Shown: positions 5,723 to 11,787 of the stretch, piece by piece | Numbering within the stretch: the stretch's first letter is position 1 | How the letters are laid out: each line of letters opens with the position of its first letter | NCBI GenBank assembly: GCA_017481185.1 | Contig: JAFUPO010000383.1 | Location: 1-15,854, forward strand | Length of the DNA stretch: 15,854 nucleotides | Direction of reading: 5' to 3' | Origin: Clostridia bacterium | GTDB taxonomy: Bacteria; Bacillota_A; Clostridia; Christensenellales; Aristaeellaceae | Notes under the pieces: generated by a model | Told to the model about the DNA's origin: nothing | Seen by the model: the letters and a program-made list of their open reading frames with translations, nothing else | Databases searched by the model: none | Made by a program: the position numbers and the translations under genes

Positions 5723-7151
5723 AAAAACTCAAGCCGCCCTTAATAAGATAAAACAAATACACCCCATCCACCCCCACCGCGTTATGCAGGGCGTCGTAGG
5801 GGGTCAGGGTAATCACCCGGGTTGCGCCGTCTGTAAAGGTGAAGGCCAGGGTATCGGTCACGGCTTCACTGGGCTGATACCCGGCAGGGAGCCGCCCGCC
5901 CACGGAAACGGAGGCCAGGGCTGTTAAGCGGGATTCAAAGGCGTCCAGGCTCATGGCCTGGCCGTTTTTTGTTACCGTGGTGTCGTAAAGGATATGGCCC
6001 TCGGCGTCAGTCTCCAGCTCGTTGTTTTCCTTGACCCGCTCGGTGCGGGTAAGCTGGTATATATCCCCGTTGACGGTGAGGGAGGCCAGGTTTTCCACCG
6101 TCACGTCCCCGGCGGGCTTTAAGGGCAGGGTATCCCAGCCCAGGTCCGTTTCATAAAGGAAGGCCAGGCTCAGCCGTAAAAAGCGATAGATGCCCCCGCC
6201 CACGGCGCAGTAGCCGGTTTGGCCATCGCCCATGGGCCAAAGGAGGAGGCTGGTGGTTTTTTCGGCCTGGTCGGCGCTGGTCAAAACGCCGCCGTCCACC
6301 ACGCTGGCGCTGCCTGCGCCTTCATGAATGACCAGGCGGTACTGGTAATCCCCCAGGGATTCGCGGTTGGCGGAGGTATCGGCATTAACATACGCGCCCA
6401 GGCGGAAGTTTTCCAACGCGGAGAGAATGTTGGTGAACATTTCCCCGTCGGTGGGGTAAGATTGGGGATAAGTCATGTAAAAGCTGCCGCCCCGGCGCTG
6501 GAACTCATAAAGCAGCGCATCGCTGCTGTCATAGAGGGCCACCCGGTCAATGAGGGAGCCGGTGAGCCGCACCTGCTCCACGGGGTAAAGAACCCCTGCC
6601 TCCACCTGAAAGGTATCCAGAATATCATCATGAACCCGATAGAGGCGCTTGTCTCCGGCGATCATGAAATAATAGCCCGTTTCCAGGGTGAGAGGATCTC
6701 CGATATGGTAGGTGATGGCCTCCCCGTCGGTGTAGGCGATGGTCACCGTGCATTGGGGGGGATTCAGCCCAAAGGCGGCCAGGTCTTCTGGCGTTTCCTC
6801 TGCCAAGGTTTCCTCGGCGGAAAGGCTGGTGCAGGCGGTGAGGATGTCGCCGGTGAGGATGTCATCCACCCTAAAAGGGGTTTCCCCCTGATACCACAGG
6901 GCCCCCTCCTGATATAAGAGGGTGTAGTTCTCCCCTTCCGGCGCGGAAACGGTGATGGAAGAAAGCTGCGCTTCCTCCTTGGCCACCAGAGGGGTGGACT
7001 TGTCCGCCGTTTCCACCACAGCCGTCTCCTGGGGCCGGGTGACCCAATACAGCCCGCCGCCGATGACCAAAAGGGCCAGGATCAGCACGATCAGGATCAT
7101 ACCCTTCAGATGTTCAGGCCTGCGGCTGCGTTTTTTTTCAGGTATCTGCAT
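5721..7151 (-). CDS. DUF4340 domain protein of a Gld-like ABC system
   Basis: This membrane-anchored protein has about 476 residues. A basic N-terminus (KKRSRRPEHLK) precedes one membrane segment at about residues 17-39, then a long extracytoplasmic part. That part has repeated beta-rich segments such as LWYQGETPFRVDD, YFMIAGDKRLYRVHDDILDTF and FTFTDGATRVITLTPYD, which fit the DUF4340 family. DUF4340 genes commonly follow the GldG-like gene of ABC-2 type export operons; the transported substrate is unknown. The start at 7151 is set by AGGAGG with a 6-nt gap and the membrane-anchor position. An in-frame extension to 7283 would consist of Arg/Lys-rich translation of repeat E and is rejected. 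It is separated from its operon partner by 259 nt holding two hairpin repeats. Its TAG stop lies in the S23 cassette end. Confidence 0.82.
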   Translation of the reverse strand: MQIPEKKRSRRPEHLKGMILIVLILALLVIGGGLYWVTRPQETAVVETADKSTPLVAKEEAQLSSITVSAPEGENYTLLYQEGALWYQGETPFRVDDILTGDILTACTSLSAEETLAEETPEDLAAFGLNPPQCTVTIAYTDGEAITYHIGDPLTLETGYYFMIAGDKRLYRVHDDILDTFQVEAGVLYPVEQVRLTGSLIDRVALYDSSDALLYEFQRRGGSFYMTYPQSYPTDGEMFTNILSALENFRLGAYVNADTSANRESLGDYQYRLVIHEGAGSASVVDGGVLTSADQAEKTTSLLLWPMGDGQTGYCAVGGGIYRFLRLSLAFLYETDLGWDTLPLKPAGDVTVENLASLTVNGDIYQLTRTERVKENNELETDAEGHILYDTTVTKNGQAMSLDAFESRLTALASVSVGGRLPAGYQPSEAVTDTLAFTFTDGATRVITLTPYDALHNAVGVDGVYLFYLIKGGLSF

Positions 7152-7163
7152 GGGAGACCTCCT

Positions 7164-7333
7164 TTTTTGCGAGAACCCTTTCCTTTTGCGTAAAAAGAAA
7201 TCCCTTCGCAATAGTCGCCTGGCTCGCTGCCGCATCGCCACGCTCCTTTGCTCGTACCGCTTCCGCCTCGCTTCATCCGCCACAGGCGGCGCTCGGCTCC
7301 GCGCCCGCGCTCTCCTAAAGGAAAACCTTTTTT
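7164..7333 (-). repeat. Dispersed hairpin repeat, copy E, expanded
   Basis: On the minus strand it starts with the family block GGTTTTCCTTTAGGAGAGCG and ends with GGGTTCTCGCAAAAAAGG, almost the right arm of copy D. Between them lie about 95 nt of GC-rich sequence (with a small CCGCC/GGCGG hairpin at 7277-7289) and a decayed left arm near 7190-7209. The stem is therefore imperfect. The right edge merges with the DUF4340 ribosome binding site. Confidence 0.65.
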
Positions 7334-7336
7334 AAT

Positions 7337-7406
7337 CAAAGTTCTTTGAAGTGGGAGCGCGAGGGAGAAAGCTTGCTTTTAAGAAAGTTTCTCCCTCGCA
7401 AAAAAC
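7337..7406 (+). repeat. Dispersed hairpin repeat, copy C
   Basis: CAAAGTTCTTTGAAG and GGGAGCGCGAG precede a stem pairing 7359-7370 with 7388-7399 (12 bp), one bulged G and at least three further pairs. It ends CTCGCAAAAAA, about 11 nt from the GldG-like stop codon. Its 5' edge abuts that of copy E, so the two form a head-to-head doublet. Confidence 0.85.
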
Positions 7407-7410
7407 TCCG

Positions 7411-8856
7411 TCACCGATTCCTCCGGGGCACCAGCACCCAGATGGCGGCGATCACAACGCTCATGGGCACGGCCACCATGAGGGCAATGCCCAGGGTTTG
7501 GCTGCCGGTGCTCAGGCCCGGGCGCACGGCGGCCTTGGCGGCGATGTTCAGAGAAATGGCCTCCTGATCCAGGAGGTATTCAAGCATCTTCAAAAGGAAG
7601 GGCCCGTTATCGGTGGTGGCGTACATGGAGCTGTCGGTCATAAAGGTGGTGTTGCCGATGGCAAAAGCCCGGCTCAATTCCCCCGAGTCCATCATCCGCT
7701 GGGATAACAGCGCCAGGGGGAAGGGGCCCACCGGGTCATCGTCGCCCTGCTCGATGGAGAAGGTTTGGGTATCCAGGGGATGCAGATACGCCTGGTAGCC
7801 GGAATAGAGCACCGGCTCCACAGTGAGGCTGTTATCCGTGCCGGAGGGGTCTTCAAAGGCGCGGCACAGGGCCAGCAGCAGCGTATCCTGCTTGGATTCG
7901 ATCAGGTTGCGGGTGGGCAGGGTGGCCTGCATATAGGGCAAAAGGGCGATCTGCGAATCTTCATAATAGGTATTGCTCTCCTCCTTGCCCGCCACCACCA
8001 TGCCCTCACGGGGCACGACGCCGTAGGCCCGCATCAGCGCTGAAAAATTGGGCATATTCTCCACCGGCGTGGTTACATCGCAGGTGATGAACAGCGCGCC
8101 CCCCGCCTTGGCAAAGGCCATCACGGTTTCCAACTCATCGGCGCGGATGTCCACCTGGGGGCTGAGGATCATCAAAAGGCCCTCGGGATCCAGCTCGTCG
8201 CCGTTTTTCAGGTTCACCTGGTACAGGTCGTAATTATTGCGGGTCAGGTAATCGTAGAGAAAGGTCAGATCCGTGGTGCCCCACTCGTTATGGCCCTCAA
8301 GGATCATCACCGGGGGAATCTGCTGGCGGGTGACGTATACGATAGCCTCGGAGATCTCCTTTTCATAGGTGAGGCCCGACAGGGTGTAGCCCCCCAGGTC
8401 CATATCATAGCTCAATGATACGAAGGAGTTGAGAATTTTGTACCGATCCGTTGCCTCGCAGTACACCACCAGGCTGTTGGTGGTCAGGGCCGTATCCGAA
8501 TCCCCCTGAAACTTGGCAATAAGCCCGGGGTTCAAGGTGATGTCAATCTGCTCCCAGGTGACCAGGTCGGATTGGGCCTGGTACCGGTTCAACAGCTCAA
8601 AGAGCGGTTCATCTTCTTCACCGGATCTGAACAGCGCATAAATATGCACCGGGGTGGTCAATTCGTTCAGGATGGCCCGGGTGGTTTCCGACTGGGTGGT
8701 AACGCCGTTAAAGGAATAGTCCACCCGCCAGCCCTTTTGCACCTCCAGGGCATCCATCAGACTGACGATTAAAATCGCTGCCGCCAGGAACAGGATAAGC
8801 AGCAACAGGGCAAACCGGCCATGGCGGCGCTTGGGGTCCTTTAAAAACTTCATCAT
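7411..8856 (-). CDS. GldG-like ABC auxiliary membrane protein
   Basis: This protein of about 481 residues has an N-terminal membrane segment (residues 14-36), a large extracytoplasmic domain and a C-terminal membrane segment (about 452-474) before RRNR. The domain resembles the GldG / ABC-2 auxiliary (IFT52-like) family. Seen features are TRAILNELTTPVHIYALF after the first membrane segment, VIYVTRQQIPPVMILEGHNE, and LLMILSPQVDIRADELETVMAFAKAGGALFITCD. In Bacteroidetes GldG works with GldA and GldF in gliding; in Clostridia the role is unknown, probably export or envelope remodelling. Its ATG overlaps the permease stop as ATGA, so the three upper genes are tightly coupled. It sits between the permease and, after two repeats, the DUF4340 gene. 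Confidence 0.82.
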   Translation of the reverse strand: MMKFLKDPKRRHGRFALLLLILFLAAAILIVSLMDALEVQKGWRVDYSFNGVTTQSETTRAILNELTTPVHIYALFRSGEEDEPLFELLNRYQAQSDLVTWEQIDITLNPGLIAKFQGDSDTALTTNSLVVYCEATDRYKILNSFVSLSYDMDLGGYTLSGLTYEKEISEAIVYVTRQQIPPVMILEGHNEWGTTDLTFLYDYLTRNNYDLYQVNLKNGDELDPEGLLMILSPQVDIRADELETVMAFAKAGGALFITCDVTTPVENMPNFSALMRAYGVVPREGMVVAGKEESNTYYEDSQIALLPYMQATLPTRNLIESKQDTLLLALCRAFEDPSGTDNSLTVEPVLYSGYQAYLHPLDTQTFSIEQGDDDPVGPFPLALLSQRMMDSGELSRAFAIGNTTFMTDSSMYATTDNGPFLLKMLEYLLDQEAISLNIAAKAAVRPGLSTGSQTLGIALMVAVPMSVVIAAIWVLVPRRNR

Positions 8857-9566
8857 GCGTTTTCCCTCCAGCGCCGTGCGTCCAGGCAGTAAATGGCCGC
8901 CGCCACAAAGAAGGCGATAAACGCCAGATAATAGCAGATGGCCGCGTAAGAAAGCTGCCCCATCAAAAAGGGTTCATACCGGGTGTACAGGCTCACAAAG
9001 TCCAGCATTTGGGCGACCCAGCTGACCGTGATCTGGGGGGTGACCATATCCATCAGCCACAGGGCCAAATTGACGCCAAAGGCGCTGACCGCCGCAGTCA
9101 CCTGGGTTTTGCACAGGCCGGAGATAAACAGGTCCAGGGCCAGAAAGGCGCAGCCCTGGAGAATAAACCCGCCGTAACCCACCATGATTTCAGAAGGGTA
9201 GACCTGCCCATAGATGGCAATCACCCCCATGAACACCAGGGACAGCGCCACCGTGAGGATCATCACCGCCGCTGCGGCCAGGTACTTGCCCAAAACCACC
9301 CCCGCCACACAAACAGGGCTGGTGAGCAAAAGCTGATCGGTTTTCTGGTGCCGCTCCTCAGCCAAGAGGCGCATGGTTAAAACAGGGGAGAGGAGCATCC
9401 AGATAAAGGACATCTGCCCCAGAAAAGTGAGGATATCCGAGGAGCGCAGAGCCAGGTTGTACATATAGAACATGAGCCCGGACAGGGCCAGGAACACGCC
9501 CATGAACACATAGCCCACAGGGGTCAGAAAATAGCTTTGCATCTCCCTTTTCCAAATGGCGATCAC
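8853..9566 (-). CDS. ABC-2 type permease, GldF-like
   Basis: This integral membrane protein of 237 residues has about six membrane segments. It carries the typical ABC-2 permease stretch SPVLTMRLLAEERHQKTDQLLLTSPV (about residues 59-84), which lies near the ATPase contact region, followed by a long second half that is almost wholly hydrophobic. It forms the membrane channel for the ATPase encoded just upstream. GTG is used as start and its first base group overlaps the ATPase stop (GTGA, 9563-9566). The next gene starts in an ATGA overlap, so ATPase, permease and GldG-like protein should be made in fixed proportions. The substrate is not deducible. Confidence 0.88.
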   Translation of the reverse strand: MIAIWKREMQSYFLTPVGYVFMGVFLALSGLMFYMYNLALRSSDILTFLGQMSFIWMLLSPVLTMRLLAEERHQKTDQLLLTSPVCVAGVVLGKYLAAAAVMILTVALSLVFMGVIAIYGQVYPSEIMVGYGGFILQGCAFLALDLFISGLCKTQVTAAVSAFGVNLALWLMDMVTPQITVSWVAQMLDFVSLYTRYEPFLMGQLSYAAICYYLAFIAFFVAAAIYCLDARRWRENA

Positions 9567-10501
9567 GCCTCCACCTCCTCATGGGCAGCCGTAGCCTCCA
9601 GAAAGATCTCCTCCAGGCTGTCAGCCAGGGGGGTCATGCGCAGGATGGGCGCATCCAACCCCGTCAAAAGGGTGAACAGGCGGCGGGGCAGCTCCTGGGT
9701 GTCACATTCCAAAATGGCCTCGGTAACCTGGGTATCAAAGGTGGGCAGCACCTTTAAGCGGGTCACCCCGGGGAGCCCCTTCAGGGCTGGGGCCAGGCGC
9801 TTTTCGTTCATGGCGATGGACAGGCGATATTTGCGGGGATGGGCTTCCATGCGGGTCAAATCCACCTCCCGTACCATGCGGCCCTCATGGAGGATGATGA
9901 CCCGCTGGCAAAGCTGCTGCACCTCCTGCAAAATGTGGGAGGAAAAAATAATGGTGTGGGTCTTGCCCAATTCTTTAATCAGGCTGCGGATTTCCACCAC
10001 CTGCTTGGGGTCCAGGCCCACGGTGGGCTCGTCCAGCACCAATACCTCCGGCGCGCCGCACAGGGCCTGAGCGATGCCCGCCCGCTGGCGGTAGCCCTTG
10101 GATAAATGCCCCAGGGGGCGGCGGGCCACGTCGGTCAAGCCGGTGGTTTTCAAGATCTCTGCCACATGATGGGGGATGGCCTTTTTAGCCACCTCCTTGA
10201 GCTGACAGCAGAATTTTAAATAGCTTTCCACGGTCATCTCCTCATACAGGGGCGGCTTTTCGGGCAGGTAGCCCATAAGCCGCTTGGCCTGGCGGGGGTT
10301 TGTGAGCAGGTCAAACGCCCCCACCGTAACGCTGCCCGAGCTGGGGGGCAGATACCCGGTGAGGATATTCAGCGTGGTTGTTTTGCCTGCGCCGTTCTGG
10401 CCCAACAGCCCGATAATCTGGCCCCGGGGCGCGGTGAAGGACAAATCCTTCAGGGCGTGGGCAGCGCCGTAGCGCTTGGTGATGTGGGATAAGGCGATCA
10501 T
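9563..10501 (-). CDS. ABC transporter ATP-binding protein, GldA-like
   Basis: This cytoplasmic ATPase of 312 residues energises the permease encoded next. It has Walker A GQNGAGKT (34-41), Q-loop region YLPEKPPLY (78-86), signature LSKGYRQR (133-140, the variant typical of ABC-2 exporters), Walker B VLVLDEPT (153-160) and the switch His189 in SSH. A C-terminal domain of about 90 residues follows, ending ILRMTPLADSLEEIFLEAT, usual for drug or gliding-type ABC-2 ATPases. It is first in a four-gene operon running leftward. An extended -10 promoter and a palindrome lie directly upstream, and AGGAAG precedes the ATG by 5 nt. Substrate unknown. Confidence 0.93.
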   Translation of the reverse strand: MIALSHITKRYGAAHALKDLSFTAPRGQIIGLLGQNGAGKTTTLNILTGYLPPSSGSVTVGAFDLLTNPRQAKRLMGYLPEKPPLYEEMTVESYLKFCCQLKEVAKKAIPHHVAEILKTTGLTDVARRPLGHLSKGYRQRAGIAQALCGAPEVLVLDEPTVGLDPKQVVEIRSLIKELGKTHTIIFSSHILQEVQQLCQRVIILHEGRMVREVDLTRMEAHPRKYRLSIAMNEKRLAPALKGLPGVTRLKVLPTFDTQVTEAILECDTQELPRRLFTLLTGLDAPILRMTPLADSLEEIFLEATAAHEEVEA

Positions 10502-10513
10502 ACTAACTTCCTT

Positions 10514-10530
10514 TCGGCCTATCAGGCCGA
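10514..10530 (-). promoter_or_regulatory. Palindrome at the start point of the ABC operon
   Basis: TCGGCCT, 3-nt centre, AGGCCGA forms a perfect 7-bp dyad lying at the expected transcription start, between the -10 element and the ribosome binding site. It could be a repressor operator or a 5' stem that protects the mRNA. Which one cannot be told from sequence. Confidence 0.55.
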
Positions 10531-10534
10531 TTCC

Positions 10535-10543
10535 ATTATAACA
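10535..10543 (-). promoter_or_regulatory. Extended -10 promoter of the ABC operon
   Basis: On the minus strand TGTTATAAT gives a perfect TATAAT with the TG of an extended -10 element. No good -35 is seen at the right distance (ACACCT), consistent with dependence on the extended -10. Confidence 0.72.
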
Positions 10544-10609
10544 GATGCCGCAACCCCAGGTGTGAATAAACTGTAAAAGGTCAGGGTTTCGCCCCTTGAA
10601 AAAACCGGG

Positions 10610-10615
10610 TATAAT
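10610..10615 (+). promoter_or_regulatory. -10 element of the nfo promoter
   Basis: A perfect TATAAT lies 30 nt before the nfo ATG. The -35 at 17 nt spacing is poor (TTTCGC, 10587-10592). It diverges from the ABC operon promoter about 70 bp away. Confidence 0.6.
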
Positions 10616-10645
10616 ACAAGCAGTTTACATAAAGGAGTTATACAT

Positions 10646-11473
10646 ATGCTTATCGGCTGCCATTTGTCATCTTCCAAAGGATACCTGCACATGGGCAAGG
10701 AGGCACTGGCCCTGGGCGGCAACACCTTTCAGTTTTTCACCCGCAACCCCCGAGGCGGGGCAGCCAAGGCCATTGACGAAAAGGACGTGGCCGCCTTCAA
10801 TCATCTTTGCCGCGAGGAGGGCATCCCCGTTATTCTGGCCCATGCCCCCTATACCCTTAACCCCTGCGCTAAGGACGAGGGCATCCGCACCTTTGCCCGC
10901 AATACCTTTCAGGATGATCTGCGCCGCCTGGAGTATACCCCGGGGAGCCTTTACAACTTTCATCCGGGCAGCCACGTGGGCCAGGGCGCGCAGGAGGGCG
11001 TGCGCCTGATCACCCAAATGCTCAACGATCTGCTTTATCCCCAGATGACCACCACCGTGCTCCTTGAAACCATGGCGGGCAAGGGCAGCGAGGTGGGCCG
11101 CTCCTTCCAAGAGCTGCGGGCCATTATGGACGGCGTACACTTAAAGGATAAATTGGGCGTATGTCTGGACACCTGCCATGTGTACGATGCAGGTTACGAC
11201 ATTGTAAACGACCTGGAGGGGGTGCTTTTGCACTTTGATGAAATCGTTGGCCTGGATAAGCTCAAGGCCATCCACCTGAACGATTCCAAAAACCCTTTCC
11301 AGAGCCACAAGGACCGGCACGAAAAGATCGGGGAAGGGTCCATCGGCCTTGAGGCCTTTGAACGCATCATCAACCACCCCCGCCTAAAGCACCTGCCCTT
11401 TTTTCTGGAAACCCCCAATGAGCTGGAGGGCTATGCCCGGGAGATAGCGCTTTTGAAGGGGCTGCGAAAGTAA
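10646..11473 (+). CDS. nfo: Deoxyribonuclease IV (AP endonuclease)
   Basis: Endonuclease IV cuts DNA 5' to abasic sites and removes damaged 3' ends in base-excision repair. The 275-residue protein is normal in length and keeps all nine zinc ligands of the family: His66, His106, Glu141, Asp175, His178, His210, Asp223, His225 and Glu255. Recognisable segments are [11 protein letters not shown] at the start, [50 protein letters not shown] and FFLETPN. AAAGGAG lies 8 nt before the ATG. It has its own promoter, diverges from the ABC operon, and is followed by a long non-coding stretch before dnaE. No terminator is apparent after it. Confidence 0.97.
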   Translation: MLIGCHLSSSKGYLHMGKEALALGGNTFQFFTRNPRGGAAKAIDEKDVAAFNHLCREEGIPVILAHAPYTLNPCAKDEGIRTFARNTFQDDLRRLEYTPGSLYNFHPGSHVGQGAQEGVRLITQMLNDLLYPQMTTTVLLETMAGKGSEVGRSFQELRAIMDGVHLKDKLGVCLDTCHVYDAGYDIVNDLEGVLLHFDEIVGLDKLKAIHLNDSKNPFQSHKDRHEKIGEGSIGLEAFERIINHPRLKHLPFFLETPNELEGYAREIALLKGLRK

Positions 11474-11516
11474 AGGGGCTCTTCCCGTTTCGTACAAATA
11501 GAACAAATTTACGTCT

Positions 11517-11600
11517 TGCATACATCTGCTTGCAAATGCGTGCAGATGTTTTCATGAGCTTGCATCTGCCAGCAAGTGCTTGCAAATGCGCGCAGATGCG
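11517..11600 (+). repeat. Decamer tandem array downstream of nfo
   Basis: About eight in-register 10-base units run from 11517 with consensus TGCNTGCANA. The best units are TGCTTGCAAA at 11527 and 11577 and TGCGTGCAGA / TGCGCGCAGA at 11537 and 11587; the unit at 11547 is decayed. The 21-base stretches at 11528-11548 and 11578-11598 differ at one position. GCAGATG and CATCTGC also alternate in orientation. The rest of 11474-11516 shows nothing recognisable. Confidence 0.75.
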
Positions 11601-11605
11601 CCCGT

Positions 11606-11652
11606 AATCCAATCCAAATCCGAATCTAAATCCAAATCCCAATCCGAACCCC
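11606..11652 (+). repeat. Hexamer tandem array upstream of dnaE
   Basis: After a short AATCC at 11606, six units of form AATCYN start every six bases from 11611 to 11641, and a last AACCCC follows at 11647. The minus strand is a G-rich GGATTN repeat. It lies 30 nt before the dnaE -35 element. Confidence 0.85.
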
Positions 11653-11681
11653 CAGAGGCGGTACGGATTTCAAAAAAGGCA

Positions 11682-11710
11682 TTGACAAATTCCGTTTTAG
11701 GGATTAATAT
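11682..11710 (+). promoter_or_regulatory. Upstream promoter of dnaE
   Basis: A perfect TTGACA at 11682-11687, a 17-nt spacer and TAATAT at 11705-11710 (four of six). It would give a dnaE leader of about 70 nt. Confidence 0.65.
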
Positions 11711-11747
11711 AACAACGCCTCCTGCTCTCGCAAAACCTTTCCCCCTA

Positions 11748-11756
11748 TGGTATAAT
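11748..11756 (+). promoter_or_regulatory. Downstream extended -10 promoter of dnaE
   Basis: TGGTATAAT is a perfect TATAAT with an extended -10 TG. It lies 31 nt before the dnaE start and would give a very short leader that still includes AAAGGAG (11774-11780). Confidence 0.65.
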
Positions 11757-11787
11757 AAGCCTAACCTACACCCAAAGGAGAATCCCT

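Noticed and set aside
6219..6917. A 232-residue plus-strand frame inside the DUF4340 gene
   Set aside because: It is the antisense shadow of a gene with good start, membrane anchor and operon context; no family resemblance.
7152..7283. A 44-residue N-terminal extension of the DUF4340 protein
   Set aside because: It translates repeat E into an Arg/Lys-rich stretch, lies upstream of the good ribosome binding site, and would bury the membrane anchor.
11517..11652. A CRISPR array
   Set aside because: Units are 10 and 6 bases without unique spacers and no cas gene is present.
11724..11737. A truncated sixth hairpin copy (TCTCGCAAAACC) upstream of dnaE
   Set aside because: Only the short right edge matches; there is no left arm or 5' block, so chance cannot be excluded.
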